Positions 1-8,496 of a stretch of DNA of 64,000 nt are shown piece after piece. Under the pieces are notes generated by a model. That model was not told the origin of the DNA. It searched no databases and saw nothing but the letters and a program-made list of their open reading frames with translations. The stretch covers positions 1 to 64,000 of the forward strand of contig JAJDVQ010000018.1 of assembly GCA_022826045.1 (NCBI GenBank), written 5' to 3'. A program made the translations under genes and the position numbers. The stretch comes from Acidimicrobiia bacterium. Lineage in GTDB: Bacteria; Actinomycetota; Acidimicrobiia; Acidimicrobiales; Poriferisodalaceae. Numbering within the stretch: the stretch's first letter is position 1; every line of letters starts with the position of its first letter.

Positions 1-2249
1 AGCCTTCCTCGGTGACGTCGGACCCGCTGCCGGAAAGGACGTACAGGAACGTGTCCGCGGCCGACGACGACGCAACGAGGGTGGCCTTGGACGCGGCGGC
101 GACGCTCAGCGAGAACCGTCGCGCCCAGTGGGGGGACTGCTTGTCGCCCTCGCGCAGCGACACACAGCCCGCCCCCAGCGTGCCCGAACGCGTGACCGTT
201 CCCGCTTTGAGGATGCCGAGGTGATCCACGCACGCCGCGCCGGTCGGCGTCCGGGTCGGATCGCCCAGGGTGGTGCGGCTGCACTGCCCGCCGCCTGCGG
301 GGTCCCAGCCGTCAGGGCACGACTGCGTGGGCGGTTGGCCGACCAGCTTGGTGAGCGGTGCGGTGGGGTCGCTGTAGAGGGTTTTCTCGCACTTGCCGCT
401 GCTGTCGTTCCACGAGAAGCCGGTGTCGCAGAACCGGACCGCGTCGGCGGTGCGGCTCGTGACCGGCACGCTGGCGGTGCGGTCCCATCGCTGCTTCGCG
501 ATGTCGGACTCACACTGGATGCCGTTGTCGGACCAGCCCGCGGGGCATGACTTGGCAGCGGGGTCGTAGCGGTGCCGGGTGGGGGTGCTGGCGGTGGCTT
601 TCCAGCGTGTGGACGCTGTGTCGGACTCGCACAGGGCGCCGTTGTCGGACCAGCCTGCCGGGCACGATTTCGCAGCTGGCGTGTACCGGTAGCGGGTGGG
701 GGTGCTGGCGGTGCGCTTCCAGCGTGTGGAGGGGCTGTCGGACTGGCACACCGGCCCTGACGGCGACCAGCCCGACGGGCATGACCTGGCCGCCGGCGTG
801 TACCGGTAGCGGGTCGGGGTGCTGCCGGTTGGCTTCCATCTGGTTGTGGGCCTGTCGGCGGTGCAGCCGACCCCGTCAGGGCTGTAGCCGGCCGGGCACG
901 ACTCGACCGCCGCCGCGGTCAGCGTGCGGGTGAGGGTCTCCCACCAGCACTGCTGGCCCGCGAACGGGTCGTAGCTGCACCTCCTTTTGCGGTACGTCTC
1001 TTTCTTCGTGCACGAACGCGACAGACCCGAGGTCTTGAGCGTGTACCCCGACGGGCACGAGTACCGCAGCGGCCGCGAGCCGTAATAGGACTCCTGCTCA
1101 TAGCAGCCGCCGCTGCGATAGGTCTCCCCGCTCGGGCACGTCGGCGGGCTGAGCGTGATCCGGCACGAATAGGAAGTGCCGTGATCGCCCGACGTGGCCA
1201 CCCTGGTGCCCTCGCTGCACGTCCACGTGTAGCCGCGGGTGCGGTAGTAGGTCTCCTGGGTCTCGCAGCGGCCGTTGCGGTACGTCTCCCCGTTCGGGCA
1301 CGTGGGCGGGCTCAGCGTGATCCGGCACGAATAGGAAGTGCCGTGATCGCCGGACGTGGCCACCCTGGTGCCGACGCTGCACGTCCACGTGTAGCCGCGG
1401 GTGCGGTAGTAGGTCTGCTGGGTCTCGCAGCGGCCGTTGCGGTACGTCTCGCCTTCCGGGCAGGTCGGGCTGGCCAGGGCGATCTTGCACGAATAGGCCG
1501 TGCCGTGGTCGCCCGAGTCGACCTGCAGCACACCGGTGCTGCACTCCCACGTGTAGCCCTGCGTCTCGTGATAGGCGACCTGCTCGTAGCAGCCCGCAGT
1601 CGGCGTCGTGCGATAGCTCTCGCCCTCGACAGTGCACTGCGGCGGATCGACCGTGATGCGGCACGAATAGCTGTAGCCGGGATCCAAGAACGTCGACACC
1701 AGCGTGCCCTGGCTGCACTTCCATTTCGCGTCGCGCTGCTCGACGGTGACGGTGCGGCACTGGCCCTCGTGCAGCGTCTTGCCGCCGGCGCAGTGCGCCG
1801 GTACCGTCTTCTGACAGCTATGAGACGGCCCCAGCTCCCCCAGCGCCGTGACCAGCACATAGCCGTCGTCGGCCTGCGGGCACACGAGATCGGCCGCGGC
1901 GTGCTCGACCTTGGGGGTCTTGCACAGCCCCCCGTCGAGCACCATCCCCGCCGGGCAACTCAGCCCCGCCGCCCCCTGCGACCCAGCAGCCCCCGCCTCG
2001 CCCGCAAAGCTGCTCCACCCCACCCCGAGCTCTTCGGCACCGTCGCCGTCGGCATCGGCACGCTCCACCCACGGCACCGCCCCCACCCCCGACACCACCG
2101 AGACCGCGACGAGCGTCGCCACCAGCAGCCGAGCGGCCCAGCCCAGCCGGCCGTCGCGCCGCGCGCGGGCGCCGCGGCGGGGCGAGGAATCGCTGCTACT
2201 GCCCCCCCCCCCCCCGGATACGGACGTTCGCGGCGGCGGTGCGGTTCAT
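1..2249 (-). CDS. Cysteine-rich tandem-repeat surface protein (3' end outside window; 5' frame broken by G tract)
   Basis: A continuous reading frame of about 740 codons runs on the minus strand from just after the G tract at 2202-2215 to the left edge with no stop. It is not a named family that I recognise. After a hydrophobic segment (LLVATLVAVSVVSG, a likely signal peptide core) come many CPxG and paired-Cys modules: a CPAGM...C unit, three near-identical 54-residue repeats, a module containing RRCSYDPFAGQQCWW, then 39-residue repeats built on SCPAGWSDNG...C. The only convincing start is the ATG at 2249, which sits directly under a promoter. With 14 Gs that ATG reads into a TAG right after the tract; 12 or 15 Gs would join it to the long frame. 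The nearest in-frame alternative, GTG at 2122, would lose the basic signal-peptide n-region. A related protein is encoded at 45919-48321 in the second Tad locus. The role as an extracellular adhesin or pilus-associated protein is inferred. Confidence 0.75.
485..835 (-). repeat. Three tandem 117-bp repeats coding a 39-residue Cys module
   Basis: Copies start at 485, 602 and 719 with an exact 117-bp period; a fourth, more diverged copy begins at 836. Each codes for a SCPAGW...C unit followed by a Thr/Ser/Arg-rich linker with a TRW motif. They lie inside the cysteine-rich gene and keep its reading frame. Confidence 0.85.
1155..1640 (-). repeat. Three tandem 162-bp repeats coding a 54-residue Cys module
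   Basis: Copies begin at 1155, 1317 and 1479, an exact period of 162 bp. The first two differ at only a handful of positions; the third is more diverged. Each codes for a unit containing CPxGETYRNGRC, a TYYRTRGYTWTC stretch and SGDHGTSYSC. The near identity of the first two points to a recent duplication, and copy number could change by recombination. Confidence 0.85.
2202..2215 (-). repeat. Homopolymer: 14 consecutive G on the coding strand
   Basis: The plus strand shows 14 C in a row. On the minus strand this G run lies 12 codons downstream of the ATG at 2249 and upstream of the signal-peptide core. Frame arithmetic: a G count divisible by three joins the ATG to the long cysteine-rich frame; 14 leads to CAG TAG. 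Such tracts change length by slipped-strand mispairing, and are also prone to sequencing error. Confidence 0.9.
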
Positions 2250-2258
2250 GAGCGGCGC

Positions 2259-2287
2259 AACGTAACCCCCGACAGCACCACTGTCAA
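2259..2287 (-). promoter_or_regulatory. Promoter of the cysteine-rich gene; probably leaderless transcript
   Basis: Reading the minus strand, a perfect -35 TTGACA (2287-2282) is followed after 17 bp by TACGTT (2264-2259) as a -10. The ATG of the gene starts 9 nt further on (2249), so the transcript would begin at or within a few bases of the start codon. No Shine-Dalgarno sequence fits in that space, consistent with a leaderless mRNA. Confidence 0.6.
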
Positions 2288-2319
2288 CAACCCAGTCTTT
2301 CCTGGGCATAGCTGCCGCT

Positions 2320-3459
2320 GTGTCCCGACGGCGGCTGTGCCGCGTGAGTGAGGCTGCGGCGGCGTCCGCCGCATCGACGGAAGACACCGAGGCGGCGACC
2401 CCGCCGCGGACGCGCCGTCGGCTGTCACGCGCAGCAAAACGCTCCCTTGTAGGGCTCAGCGGGCTGGCACTGATGACAGCGAGCGTTGCCGGGTTCTGGG
2501 CGACCGCTGCGGCCTTCGATGAGCGCATCGCAGTGGTGGTGACTGCCCGAGACCTCCCCGAAGGCCATGTGCTCAGTGCGGCCGATCTCGCGTCGGCCGA
2601 GGTGCTGCTGGAAGACGTCCCGCACATCGTGTGGACGCCCACTGCGACGGACGCGCTGGTCGGGCTCGCTGTCGAGCACGCCCTGCCCGCCGGGTCGCTG
2701 GTGGGTGCCCACGCACTGATCGAGCCGTCGATCGGTGCGTTCGGGGATGCGCTCGAGGTGGTGGTGCCGCTCAACACCAGCCTGTCGCCGTCTGGCGTGT
2801 ACGAGGGCGATGTGGTGCTGCTGGTCGATCCCGGTGTTGCGCCATCGCATGAGCGGGCGGGGCGCCCACGGTCGGTGATCCGTTCGCTCGAACTCGTGGC
2901 ATTCGATGGCTCCGCGATGCGGCTTTTCGTGCCACCCGCGGAGTGGGTGTGGTGGCGGGCGCTGCCCGCGGAGCTGGGTGCGCCGCCGATGGTGCTGCCG
3001 GTGCCGTTGGGAGGCGACGCCGCAGCGCTGGCCGCCGACCTCGACAAGCTGTGGGCGGCCTCTTATGAACAAGACGCCGCGGCGCTGCAGCCGTTCGGCG
3101 CCGGATGGCGTGAACATGCAGCGCCCGGTGAACTCGAAGTGCTGACGCCGCTCGACTTGAGCTTGGCGCCTTCGGGCATCGCCGAAGGCGATCTTGCGCT
3201 GTTGATCGACCCGGGAGCGCCGCAGGGCAGCGCTGGCGGCGGACGGCCTCGCTCGGTGCTGCGCGCCGTGCGGCTGGAGCACTACGAGGACGGCGTGCTG
3301 GGCATCTGGGCTCAGCCCGCCGAATGGGTGTGGTGGAAATCGCTGCCTCAACGGCTCGGTGCAGCGCCCATGGTGCTCCGGGTTCCCGAGGGCACCGACA
3401 CCGACGCCACCGCCCGCAGCCTCGACGAGGAATGGCAGCAGGCATGGGAACAGAGCTGA
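2320..3459 (+). CDS. SAF-domain protein, CpaB/RcpC-like pilus assembly component with duplicated C-terminal domain
   Basis: 379 residues from GTG 2320; GTG 2344 is an equally possible start. A single membrane segment lies near residues 40-60, followed by an SAF-like domain (residues ~65-145) typical of CpaB/RcpC proteins, which in Tad systems sit in the envelope beside the secretion channel. The rest is an internal tandem duplication: residues ~147-260 and ~270-378 both carry PL(N/D)xSLxPSG, EGDxxLLxDPG, GRPRSV(I/L)R and PAEWVWW. That duplicated domain is not one I recognise from CpaB. It is the first gene of the tad-1 operon; the next gene overlaps its stop. Confidence 0.7.
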   Translation: MSRRRLCRVSEAAAASAASTEDTEAATPPRTRRRLSRAAKRSLVGLSGLALMTASVAGFWATAAAFDERIAVVVTARDLPEGHVLSAADLASAEVLLEDVPHIVWTPTATDALVGLAVEHALPAGSLVGAHALIEPSIGAFGDALEVVVPLNTSLSPSGVYEGDVVLLVDPGVAPSHERAGRPRSVIRSLELVAFDGSAMRLFVPPAEWVWWRALPAELGAPPMVLPVPLGGDAAALAADLDKLWAASYEQDAAALQPFGAGWREHAAPGELEVLTPLDLSLAPSGIAEGDLALLIDPGAPQGSAGGGRPRSVLRAVRLEHYEDGVLGIWAQPAEWVWWKSLPQRLGAAPMVLRVPEGTDTDATARSLDEEWQQAWEQS

Positions 3460-4355
3460 TGCTGACCGTCTGCGATGCCGATGACGCAAGCCTGACGGTG
3501 CCTGGACTCGATGCCGGGACTGCGGCGGTGGCCATCGCCCGCTCATGGGCTCGCGTCGGCCGGGATGTGCTGCTGGTAGATGCCGATGCTCACGGCTCGG
3601 GCCTCAGCCAGCGCATCGGCGCCGCCACTCGTTTGGCGCTGGACCCAGCGCAGCGGGGTCTGCCCTCGCTGATCGCCTCGCGCGCATCGCTCAGTGCCGA
3701 GACCGTGGCACAACATTGCTGGCTGCTGCCTACAAGCGGCGGCGGCTCGCTGCATCTGCTGGGTGCACCGACACATCCCTACGGCGCACATCAGGCCGCT
3801 GCTTGGCTGGCCGACCGGGCCCGGAAGCTGGCAGAGCTGGCAGACCGGTGGGCAGTCATCGTGTCGATGCCCGGGGCGGCAGCACCTTCATATGTGCGTC
3901 TGAGTCGCGTTGCGTCGCAATGCCTCGCACTGGCCGTGGCGCCGGGCACAACACCTCCGTGTGGGCTTCGCGCCGTGCTGGCCGCATTCGGGCCGCGATT
4001 CGCGCCCGACCCCGAGATCAGGCTGCTCATCGCAGAGGCCGACGCGGCTGCACCGCTTCGCTTGGCGGCCGATTCGCTCACGACGGGCATGAGCGCGCCG
4101 CTCATCGGCGGCATCGAACGGGCACGCCCAGCGGTACTGCTGGGCGCACGGCCGAGACCTCGCGACAGGGTGCTGCTGAAAGCACTCGCCGACGTCGCCG
4201 CGCGTCTGGCAGCCATGGCCGATCACGCAGATGAGCAGGCCGCTCTCCGCGTCGGCACCAACGGCCTGGCAGCGACGCAATGCACCCCTGCGACTGCTGA
4301 GGCTGCCACCGTCGACCGGGCGCCGGGCAGATCGCCCGCAGGAGCCGTCACGTGA
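3444..4355 (+). CDS. CpaE/MinD-like ATPase homologue with degenerate P-loop
   Basis: About 303 residues. The start could be ATG 3432, 3444 or 3459; the last overlaps the upstream stop as TGATG. The N-terminal layout matches CpaE/ParA-type proteins: a glycine-containing loop, then RDVLLVDADAHGSG, equivalent to the 'vLlvDaDp.gg' segment of the family. However the loop reads VPGLDAGTAAVAIA and lacks the lysine-rich deviant Walker A, so ATP binding is doubtful. CpaE proteins localise Tad machinery. The position between the SAF protein and CpaF supports a pilus role; the loss of the P-loop suggests a structural or regulatory one. Confidence 0.6.
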   Translation: MGTELMLTVCDADDASLTVPGLDAGTAAVAIARSWARVGRDVLLVDADAHGSGLSQRIGAATRLALDPAQRGLPSLIASRASLSAETVAQHCWLLPTSGGGSLHLLGAPTHPYGAHQAAAWLADRARKLAELADRWAVIVSMPGAAAPSYVRLSRVASQCLALAVAPGTTPPCGLRAVLAAFGPRFAPDPEIRLLIAEADAAAPLRLAADSLTTGMSAPLIGGIERARPAVLLGARPRPRDRVLLKALADVAARLAAMADHADEQAALRVGTNGLAATQCTPATAEAATVDRAPGRSPAGAVT

Positions 4356-5635
4356 CCTTGGCAGCGTCCATCTGGAACGAAGTGCTCGCCGAAGTGCAGA
4401 GCTACCGGCTGGACGCGACCGATCCGCTGCCCGTAGTCGCCGACGCATGCAGGCAAATCGCCGCAGACATCACCCGGACGCGCGAAGCCGAGGCGCTCAA
4501 CGAACGCGGCGAATCGCTGAGCGACGACGACACGTCGTGGCTTGACAACCGGCTCGAGGAGCTGCTGGGCACCGGCCCGCTGGAGGGCTTCCTGCGCCGC
4601 GACGACGTGGAGAACATCTGGCTGTTCGGGCCCAATCTGGGCGTGCTGGGCCTGTCGGGAGGCCGTCAGGAGCGGATGGCAGAGCCGCCATTCGCCGATG
4701 CCGACGAGATGGTCCGGTTCATCGCTCACCTGGCAGTCACGCACGGGCAGACCGGGCGGCGCTTCGACGCCTCAGCGCCGCTGCTGGACCTGCGTCTGCG
4801 CACCGGCGAGCGGGTATTCGCGGCCATGGAAGTGTGCGGCATCCCGTATCTCACCGTCAGGTGCCACCGCCACCGGCTGATCCGTCTCGACGACTTGGTC
4901 GGCGGTGGATCGCTGAGCGCCGATGCAGCAGACCTTCTCGCTGCGGCGGTGCGCCCTCCTGCCCCGGCCAATGTGCTCATCTGCGGCGCATTGGGGTCGG
5001 GCAAGACCACGCTGCTGCGGGCGTTGCTGGGCGAGATCGGACCGCACGAGATCGTGTGCACGCTGGAACAGACCTTCGAGCTGTTCCTCGATGAGAAGCA
5101 CCCGTACACGTTCGCCGCGGAGACCCGCGAGCCGAACAGCGACGGCGAGGGCGAGATCACTATGGAAGAACTCGCCCGCCGTTCGCTGCGCTCAGGCGCC
5201 GACCGAGTGATCGTCGGGGAGCTGCGCGGCCCCGAAGCAGCCACGTTCCTGTCCGCGTGCGGCACCGGCTCGGACGGCTCGATGGCCACCATCCACGCCT
5301 CGTCGCCCCGCCAGGCGCTCGCTCGCCTCGTGCGCTACTGCATGGGATCGGGCCTGGCGGGTGCGCAGTCCGCGCTGATCGCCGAAGCAGCCGACGTGGT
5401 CCATCTCGTCGTGCACATGGGAAGCGACCCCCATACGGGATTCCGCGGCGTCCGCCAGATCACCGAGGTGCTCGGTGCACCCGAGGGCCGGTTCGAGACT
5501 CACGACATCTACGCGCGACGCCAGCGCACCGGCCCGCTCGAGCGGGTCGGTCGTCCACAGAGCCCTGAGCTTGTCGAGCGCCTCGTCGAAGGCGGCATCG
5601 ACGCCGCGACGTGGTCCGGGGATGCCGACTTGTGA
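4352..5635 (+). CDS. CpaF/TadA-family secretion ATPase
   Basis: 427 residues, GTG start overlapping the upstream TGA. It is the motor ATPase that powers Tad/Flp pilus assembly at the cytoplasmic face of the inner membrane. A helical N-terminal domain precedes the RecA-like core. Walker A is GALGSGKTT near residue 212, the Walker B-type region is VIVGELRGPEA, and the family His box appears as MATIHASSPRQAL. Length and motif order are normal for CpaF. It is followed by tadB- and tadC-like genes with 4-nt overlaps, the canonical Tad order, so the proteins probably form one complex. Confidence 0.92.
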   Translation: MTLAASIWNEVLAEVQSYRLDATDPLPVVADACRQIAADITRTREAEALNERGESLSDDDTSWLDNRLEELLGTGPLEGFLRRDDVENIWLFGPNLGVLGLSGGRQERMAEPPFADADEMVRFIAHLAVTHGQTGRRFDASAPLLDLRLRTGERVFAAMEVCGIPYLTVRCHRHRLIRLDDLVGGGSLSADAADLLAAAVRPPAPANVLICGALGSGKTTLLRALLGEIGPHEIVCTLEQTFELFLDEKHPYTFAAETREPNSDGEGEITMEELARRSLRSGADRVIVGELRGPEAATFLSACGTGSDGSMATIHASSPRQALARLVRYCMGSGLAGAQSALIAEAADVVHLVVHMGSDPHTGFRGVRQITEVLGAPEGRFETHDIYARRQRTGPLERVGRPQSPELVERLVEGGIDAATWSGDADL

Positions 5636-6552
5636 CGGGCGGCATCGTGGGCTTCGGCATGCTGTTCGCCGCCAGCGCCGCTCTGGTCGCGGCGGCGTTG
5701 CGACGCAAGCCATTGCGCGGTGCGCCCGCAGCAAGTGCCGCCTCGGGAAAGCTCATCTCCCTGCCTTTCATGTCTGCGCTGCGGCGCGATGTGCCGCCTC
5801 TGGATGGTGCCGAGTTCGCGCGGCTGTGGGCTATTCAGGCGGCCGCCACTGCCGCCGGTGTCGGCGGCGGCTGGTGGGCGACCGGGCTGTGGGGCATGGC
5901 CGTGCTCGCCGGGGGGCTGGGAATGCTGCTCCCTCCGTTCATCGCCGCGCCGGCCCGGCGGCGCCGCCAGACCGCCGAGGCGCTGGCATGGCAGACCTGG
6001 ACCCGCCAGATCGCGGAGTTGGCCCGCTCCGGCGCAGGGCTCGGCGATGCGCTGGCGGCTAGCACCGAGCACGCCCCACCGCAGATCGCTGCCACCGTGA
6101 ACCGCGTCGCCCGCACTGCCCGGCTCACCGGCCTGCGTGCGGCCACCGACGAACTCGCCGGGCTCGGGCGGGTGTGGGAGCCCGAAGTGGCTGCGGGGCT
6201 GGCCATAGCAGCGTCATCGGGCGGGCCGCTGGCTGGGCCGCTCAGCGACCTCGCCGGGCGTATAGGCGACTTCGTGGCATTGCACCGTGCTCGTACCGAG
6301 GCGGTCGTGCAGCTGTGGACGCAAACCATCGCGCTGCTCGCGCTGGCGGGCGGTGTCGTGACGCTGATGTACCGCAACAACCCTGCCTACTTCGAGCCCT
6401 ACCGCACCCCCACCGGCCAGGCGGTGCTGCTGCTCATCGCGTTCGTGCTGCTCGGCGCCACGGCGTTCTTGGTTCGTCATTCGGTGGTCCGCGCCGAGTC
6501 GTCGGTGCTGGTCGCCCCCAAACGCGCCAAGCGCGCCCCTGATCCGCTGTGA
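5632..6552 (+). CDS. TadB-like type II secretion F-domain membrane protein
   Basis: 306 residues from GTG 5632, whose codon overlaps the TGA of cpaF. Hydrophobic segments occur near the N terminus, around residues 75-105, and as two at the C terminus (LLALAGGVVTLMY; VLLLIAFVLLGATAFLV). The cytoplasmic T2SSF domain between them carries TWTRQIAELARSGAGLGDAL, typical of TadB. TadB and TadC form the inner-membrane platform on which CpaF acts. Confidence 0.88.
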   Translation: MTGGIVGFGMLFAASAALVAAALRRKPLRGAPAASAASGKLISLPFMSALRRDVPPLDGAEFARLWAIQAAATAAGVGGGWWATGLWGMAVLAGGLGMLLPPFIAAPARRRRQTAEALAWQTWTRQIAELARSGAGLGDALAASTEHAPPQIAATVNRVARTARLTGLRAATDELAGLGRVWEPEVAAGLAIAASSGGPLAGPLSDLAGRIGDFVALHRARTEAVVQLWTQTIALLALAGGVVTLMYRNNPAYFEPYRTPTGQAVLLLIAFVLLGATAFLVRHSVVRAESSVLVAPKRAKRAPDPL

Positions 6553-7373
6553 GCGCTTTCATCGCAGCAGTGCTCGGCGGCGCGGGCTTCGCCTGCGGGG
6601 CTGCGCTGGTGATCGCAGCGCTCACCGGAACATCGGCCCGCAGGTCGTTGCGGACCGCGTCCGTGAACATGTGGGAACTGCTCCCCGAGCCGAGGCCCGG
6701 CCGGGCCGCCGATCTGCTGCTCGCCGGGGTGACCCCTCGGGCCTACTTTGCGCAGCGCACCGCCGGCGCGGCCGCGGGGCTGGCAGTGGGTGCTGTTGCC
6801 GCCGCATGGCGAACCAGCACGGCCACCGCGGCCATCGTCACCGTTGCGCTGTGCGCGTTGGCGGGCTGGCTGGTGCCCTACCAAGGCGTACGTGACGCGG
6901 CCAGGCGCGCCCGCGCCGAGCTCGACCAAGTCGTCCGGCTGTGGATCGTGCTCGCCGCGCAGCAAGTTGCTGCGGGCGCCGAGCCGGCCAACGCAATGCT
7001 GACCGCAGCCCAAGCCGGCCGGCGGCCGACATGGCGGCTGTTGCATCGGCATCTTGCGAGCGCCCAGAATGAACGCCGCCCGGCCTCCGATGGCTTGAGC
7101 AAGCTGACCGAGCGCTACGGCCTGACGAGCCTCACCCAAGCCGTCGGCGCATTCGGACTCGCTGCGCGCCGCGGCACTCGCACGGCAGACGCCGTGCTGG
7201 CCGCTGCCGACAACCTGTGGCGCGACACGATGCAGCGCGAACGCGAGGCCGCTGAGCGCCGCAACCAGATCATCGTCCTGCCCGCCACCGCTGTAGCGCT
7301 GGCGCTCGCGGCAATCCTCATCTACCCGCCGTTCGTGTCGCTCACCGGCGGCATCATCACGCGCGCTCCCTGA
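6549..7373 (+). CDS. TadC-like type II secretion F-domain membrane protein
   Basis: 274 residues; the GTG start overlaps the stop of tadB by 4 nt. Two or three N-terminal membrane segments, a central T2SSF domain (ELDQVVRLWIVLAAQQVAAG; TLTERYG-like segment near residue 185) and a C-terminal membrane segment (LPATAVALALAAILIYPP) match TadC. It is the second platform protein of tad-1 and is immediately followed by a prepilin gene. Confidence 0.87.
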   Translation: MSAFIAAVLGGAGFACGAALVIAALTGTSARRSLRTASVNMWELLPEPRPGRAADLLLAGVTPRAYFAQRTAGAAAGLAVGAVAAAWRTSTATAAIVTVALCALAGWLVPYQGVRDAARRARAELDQVVRLWIVLAAQQVAAGAEPANAMLTAAQAGRRPTWRLLHRHLASAQNERRPASDGLSKLTERYGLTSLTQAVGAFGLAARRGTRTADAVLAAADNLWRDTMQREREAAERRNQIIVLPATAVALALAAILIYPPFVSLTGGIITRAP

Positions 7374-7376
7374 GCG

Positions 7377-7895
7377 ATGCCGCAGCTCGTCGACGCTCCG
7401 AGTGCGCACCACGCCGGGTTCCCCCGCGGGCCGCGGGCCGGTCCGAGCCGTGATGCAGCAGGGCTCGCGACGCTGGAATGGCTGCTCGTCATCGCAGCCG
7501 CGGGCGGATTCGCCGCAGTCATGGCCGTGGGGTTCCAGGGTCTCATCGATGACGCCACTGCGATCGGCGACGACGCAGACGCGAGGCTCATCGACGCCGG
7601 CATCACCGCGGCACGCGTCTCCGACGAAGCGGTTGCTGCGCTGATCGCGCTGGAGACCTCATCCGGCGATCCGGAACGCACAGCCGTTGCCCAGGCTGCT
7701 CTGACTGCACTGGCCCAGCGGTGCGAATCGGTCGAAACCGCCTACCCCGATGTCGTCGAGTCCGCCAATTGGGTATGGCTCACCGTGCCCGTCGAGATCC
7801 CGACCCCCGCATCGGCGGCACCCGACGACGGAACCCAGACCCCAGCGCTCACCGGCGGCCGCTGGGTGTGCCAGATCGGCCATCACTCGCCATGA
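7377..7895 (+). CDS. Flp-like prepilin or pseudopilin with class III signal
   Basis: 172 residues. A 29-residue hydrophilic leader ends in glycine and is followed by LATLEWLLVIAAAGGFAAV: the prepilin cleavage context G|xxxxE with Glu at +5, then a hydrophobic stretch. The mature part is much longer (about 143 residues) than classical Flp pilins and contains two Cys, near mid-sequence and the C terminus. It starts 3 nt after the tadC stop, so it belongs to that operon. The sister gene at 10429-10875 has the same N-terminal signature. Which of the two is the major pilin cannot be told here. Confidence 0.75.
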   Translation: MPQLVDAPSAHHAGFPRGPRAGPSRDAAGLATLEWLLVIAAAGGFAAVMAVGFQGLIDDATAIGDDADARLIDAGITAARVSDEAVAALIALETSSGDPERTAVAQAALTALAQRCESVETAYPDVVESANWVWLTVPVEIPTPASAAPDDGTQTPALTGGRWVCQIGHHSP

Positions 7896-7902
7896 CGGCA
7901 AC

Positions 7903-8457
7903 TCAGCACTCGGGCAGATCGGCGGGTACCGACGGCAGGCTCCCGCCGTTGACGTCAGTCGACTCGGAGGCCGTCAGGGGCACGAGCACGGCGGGGCCGG
8001 CAGCTGCGGCGTGGACCTGGTCCAGCCGGCCCGGCCAGAGCGCGCTGAAGGGCCCGAATACGTCGCCTGACACCATGACGCGGACCCAGCCCTGTTCACC
8101 CGCACCCGGCCGCGAGCCAGCGTCGGCACCGCTATGGCACCAGTCGCTGAACACCGTCACCGCTCCCAGCGTCCACCAGCGCCACCCTCCGGCGCTGCCC
8201 GATGCCGCTCGCGCGACCGCGTCATGCGCCGCAGCCGACATCGCAGCAGCACGCGGGTGCGGTTCGGCACCGGTGTACGCGCTGCCGTCATCGGCGTACG
8301 CGAGACCGGCGTCGCCGACCGTCTCCCAGACAGCGCGCAGACCTTCCGAGGCTGCCGCGTCGGCCTGCGCCCTCGCGCCCGCAACCAGGAACGCCTGGGC
8401 CGCGAGGATCAGCAGCAGCACCACCATCGCGGGCCACAGGATCAGCATCGGCAGCAC
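7903..8457 (-). CDS. TadE-like minor pseudopilin, start unresolved
   Basis: The frame ends at 7903, tail to tail with the preceding prepilin. The recognisable protein begins RGEVLPMLILWPAMVVLLL, a TadE-type prepilin N terminus (basic residues, Gly, then a long hydrophobic helix), and ends with GDVFGPFSALWPG and VHAAAAGPAVLVPL, the usual TadE C-terminal pattern. The basic leader has no ATG, GTG or TTG in frame for over 100 nt upstream, so the listed start (GTG 8457) would remove it. A rare start codon or a local sequence error is likely. It is the only minus-strand gene inside tad-1. Confidence 0.6.
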   Translation of the reverse strand: MLPMLILWPAMVVLLLILAAQAFLVAGARAQADAAASEGLRAVWETVGDAGLAYADDGSAYTGAEPHPRAAAMSAAAHDAVARAASGSAGGWRWWTLGAVTVFSDWCHSGADAGSRPGAGEQGWVRVMVSGDVFGPFSALWPGRLDQVHAAAAGPAVLVPLTASESTDVNGGSLPSVPADLPEC

Positions 8458-8496
8458 CTCGCCACGCTCGTCGGGCCGATCGCGAAGGCGCTGCCG

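Noticed and set aside
1155-1640. CRISPR-like array
   Set aside because: The repeats are long, contiguous, in frame and coding; there are no spacers.
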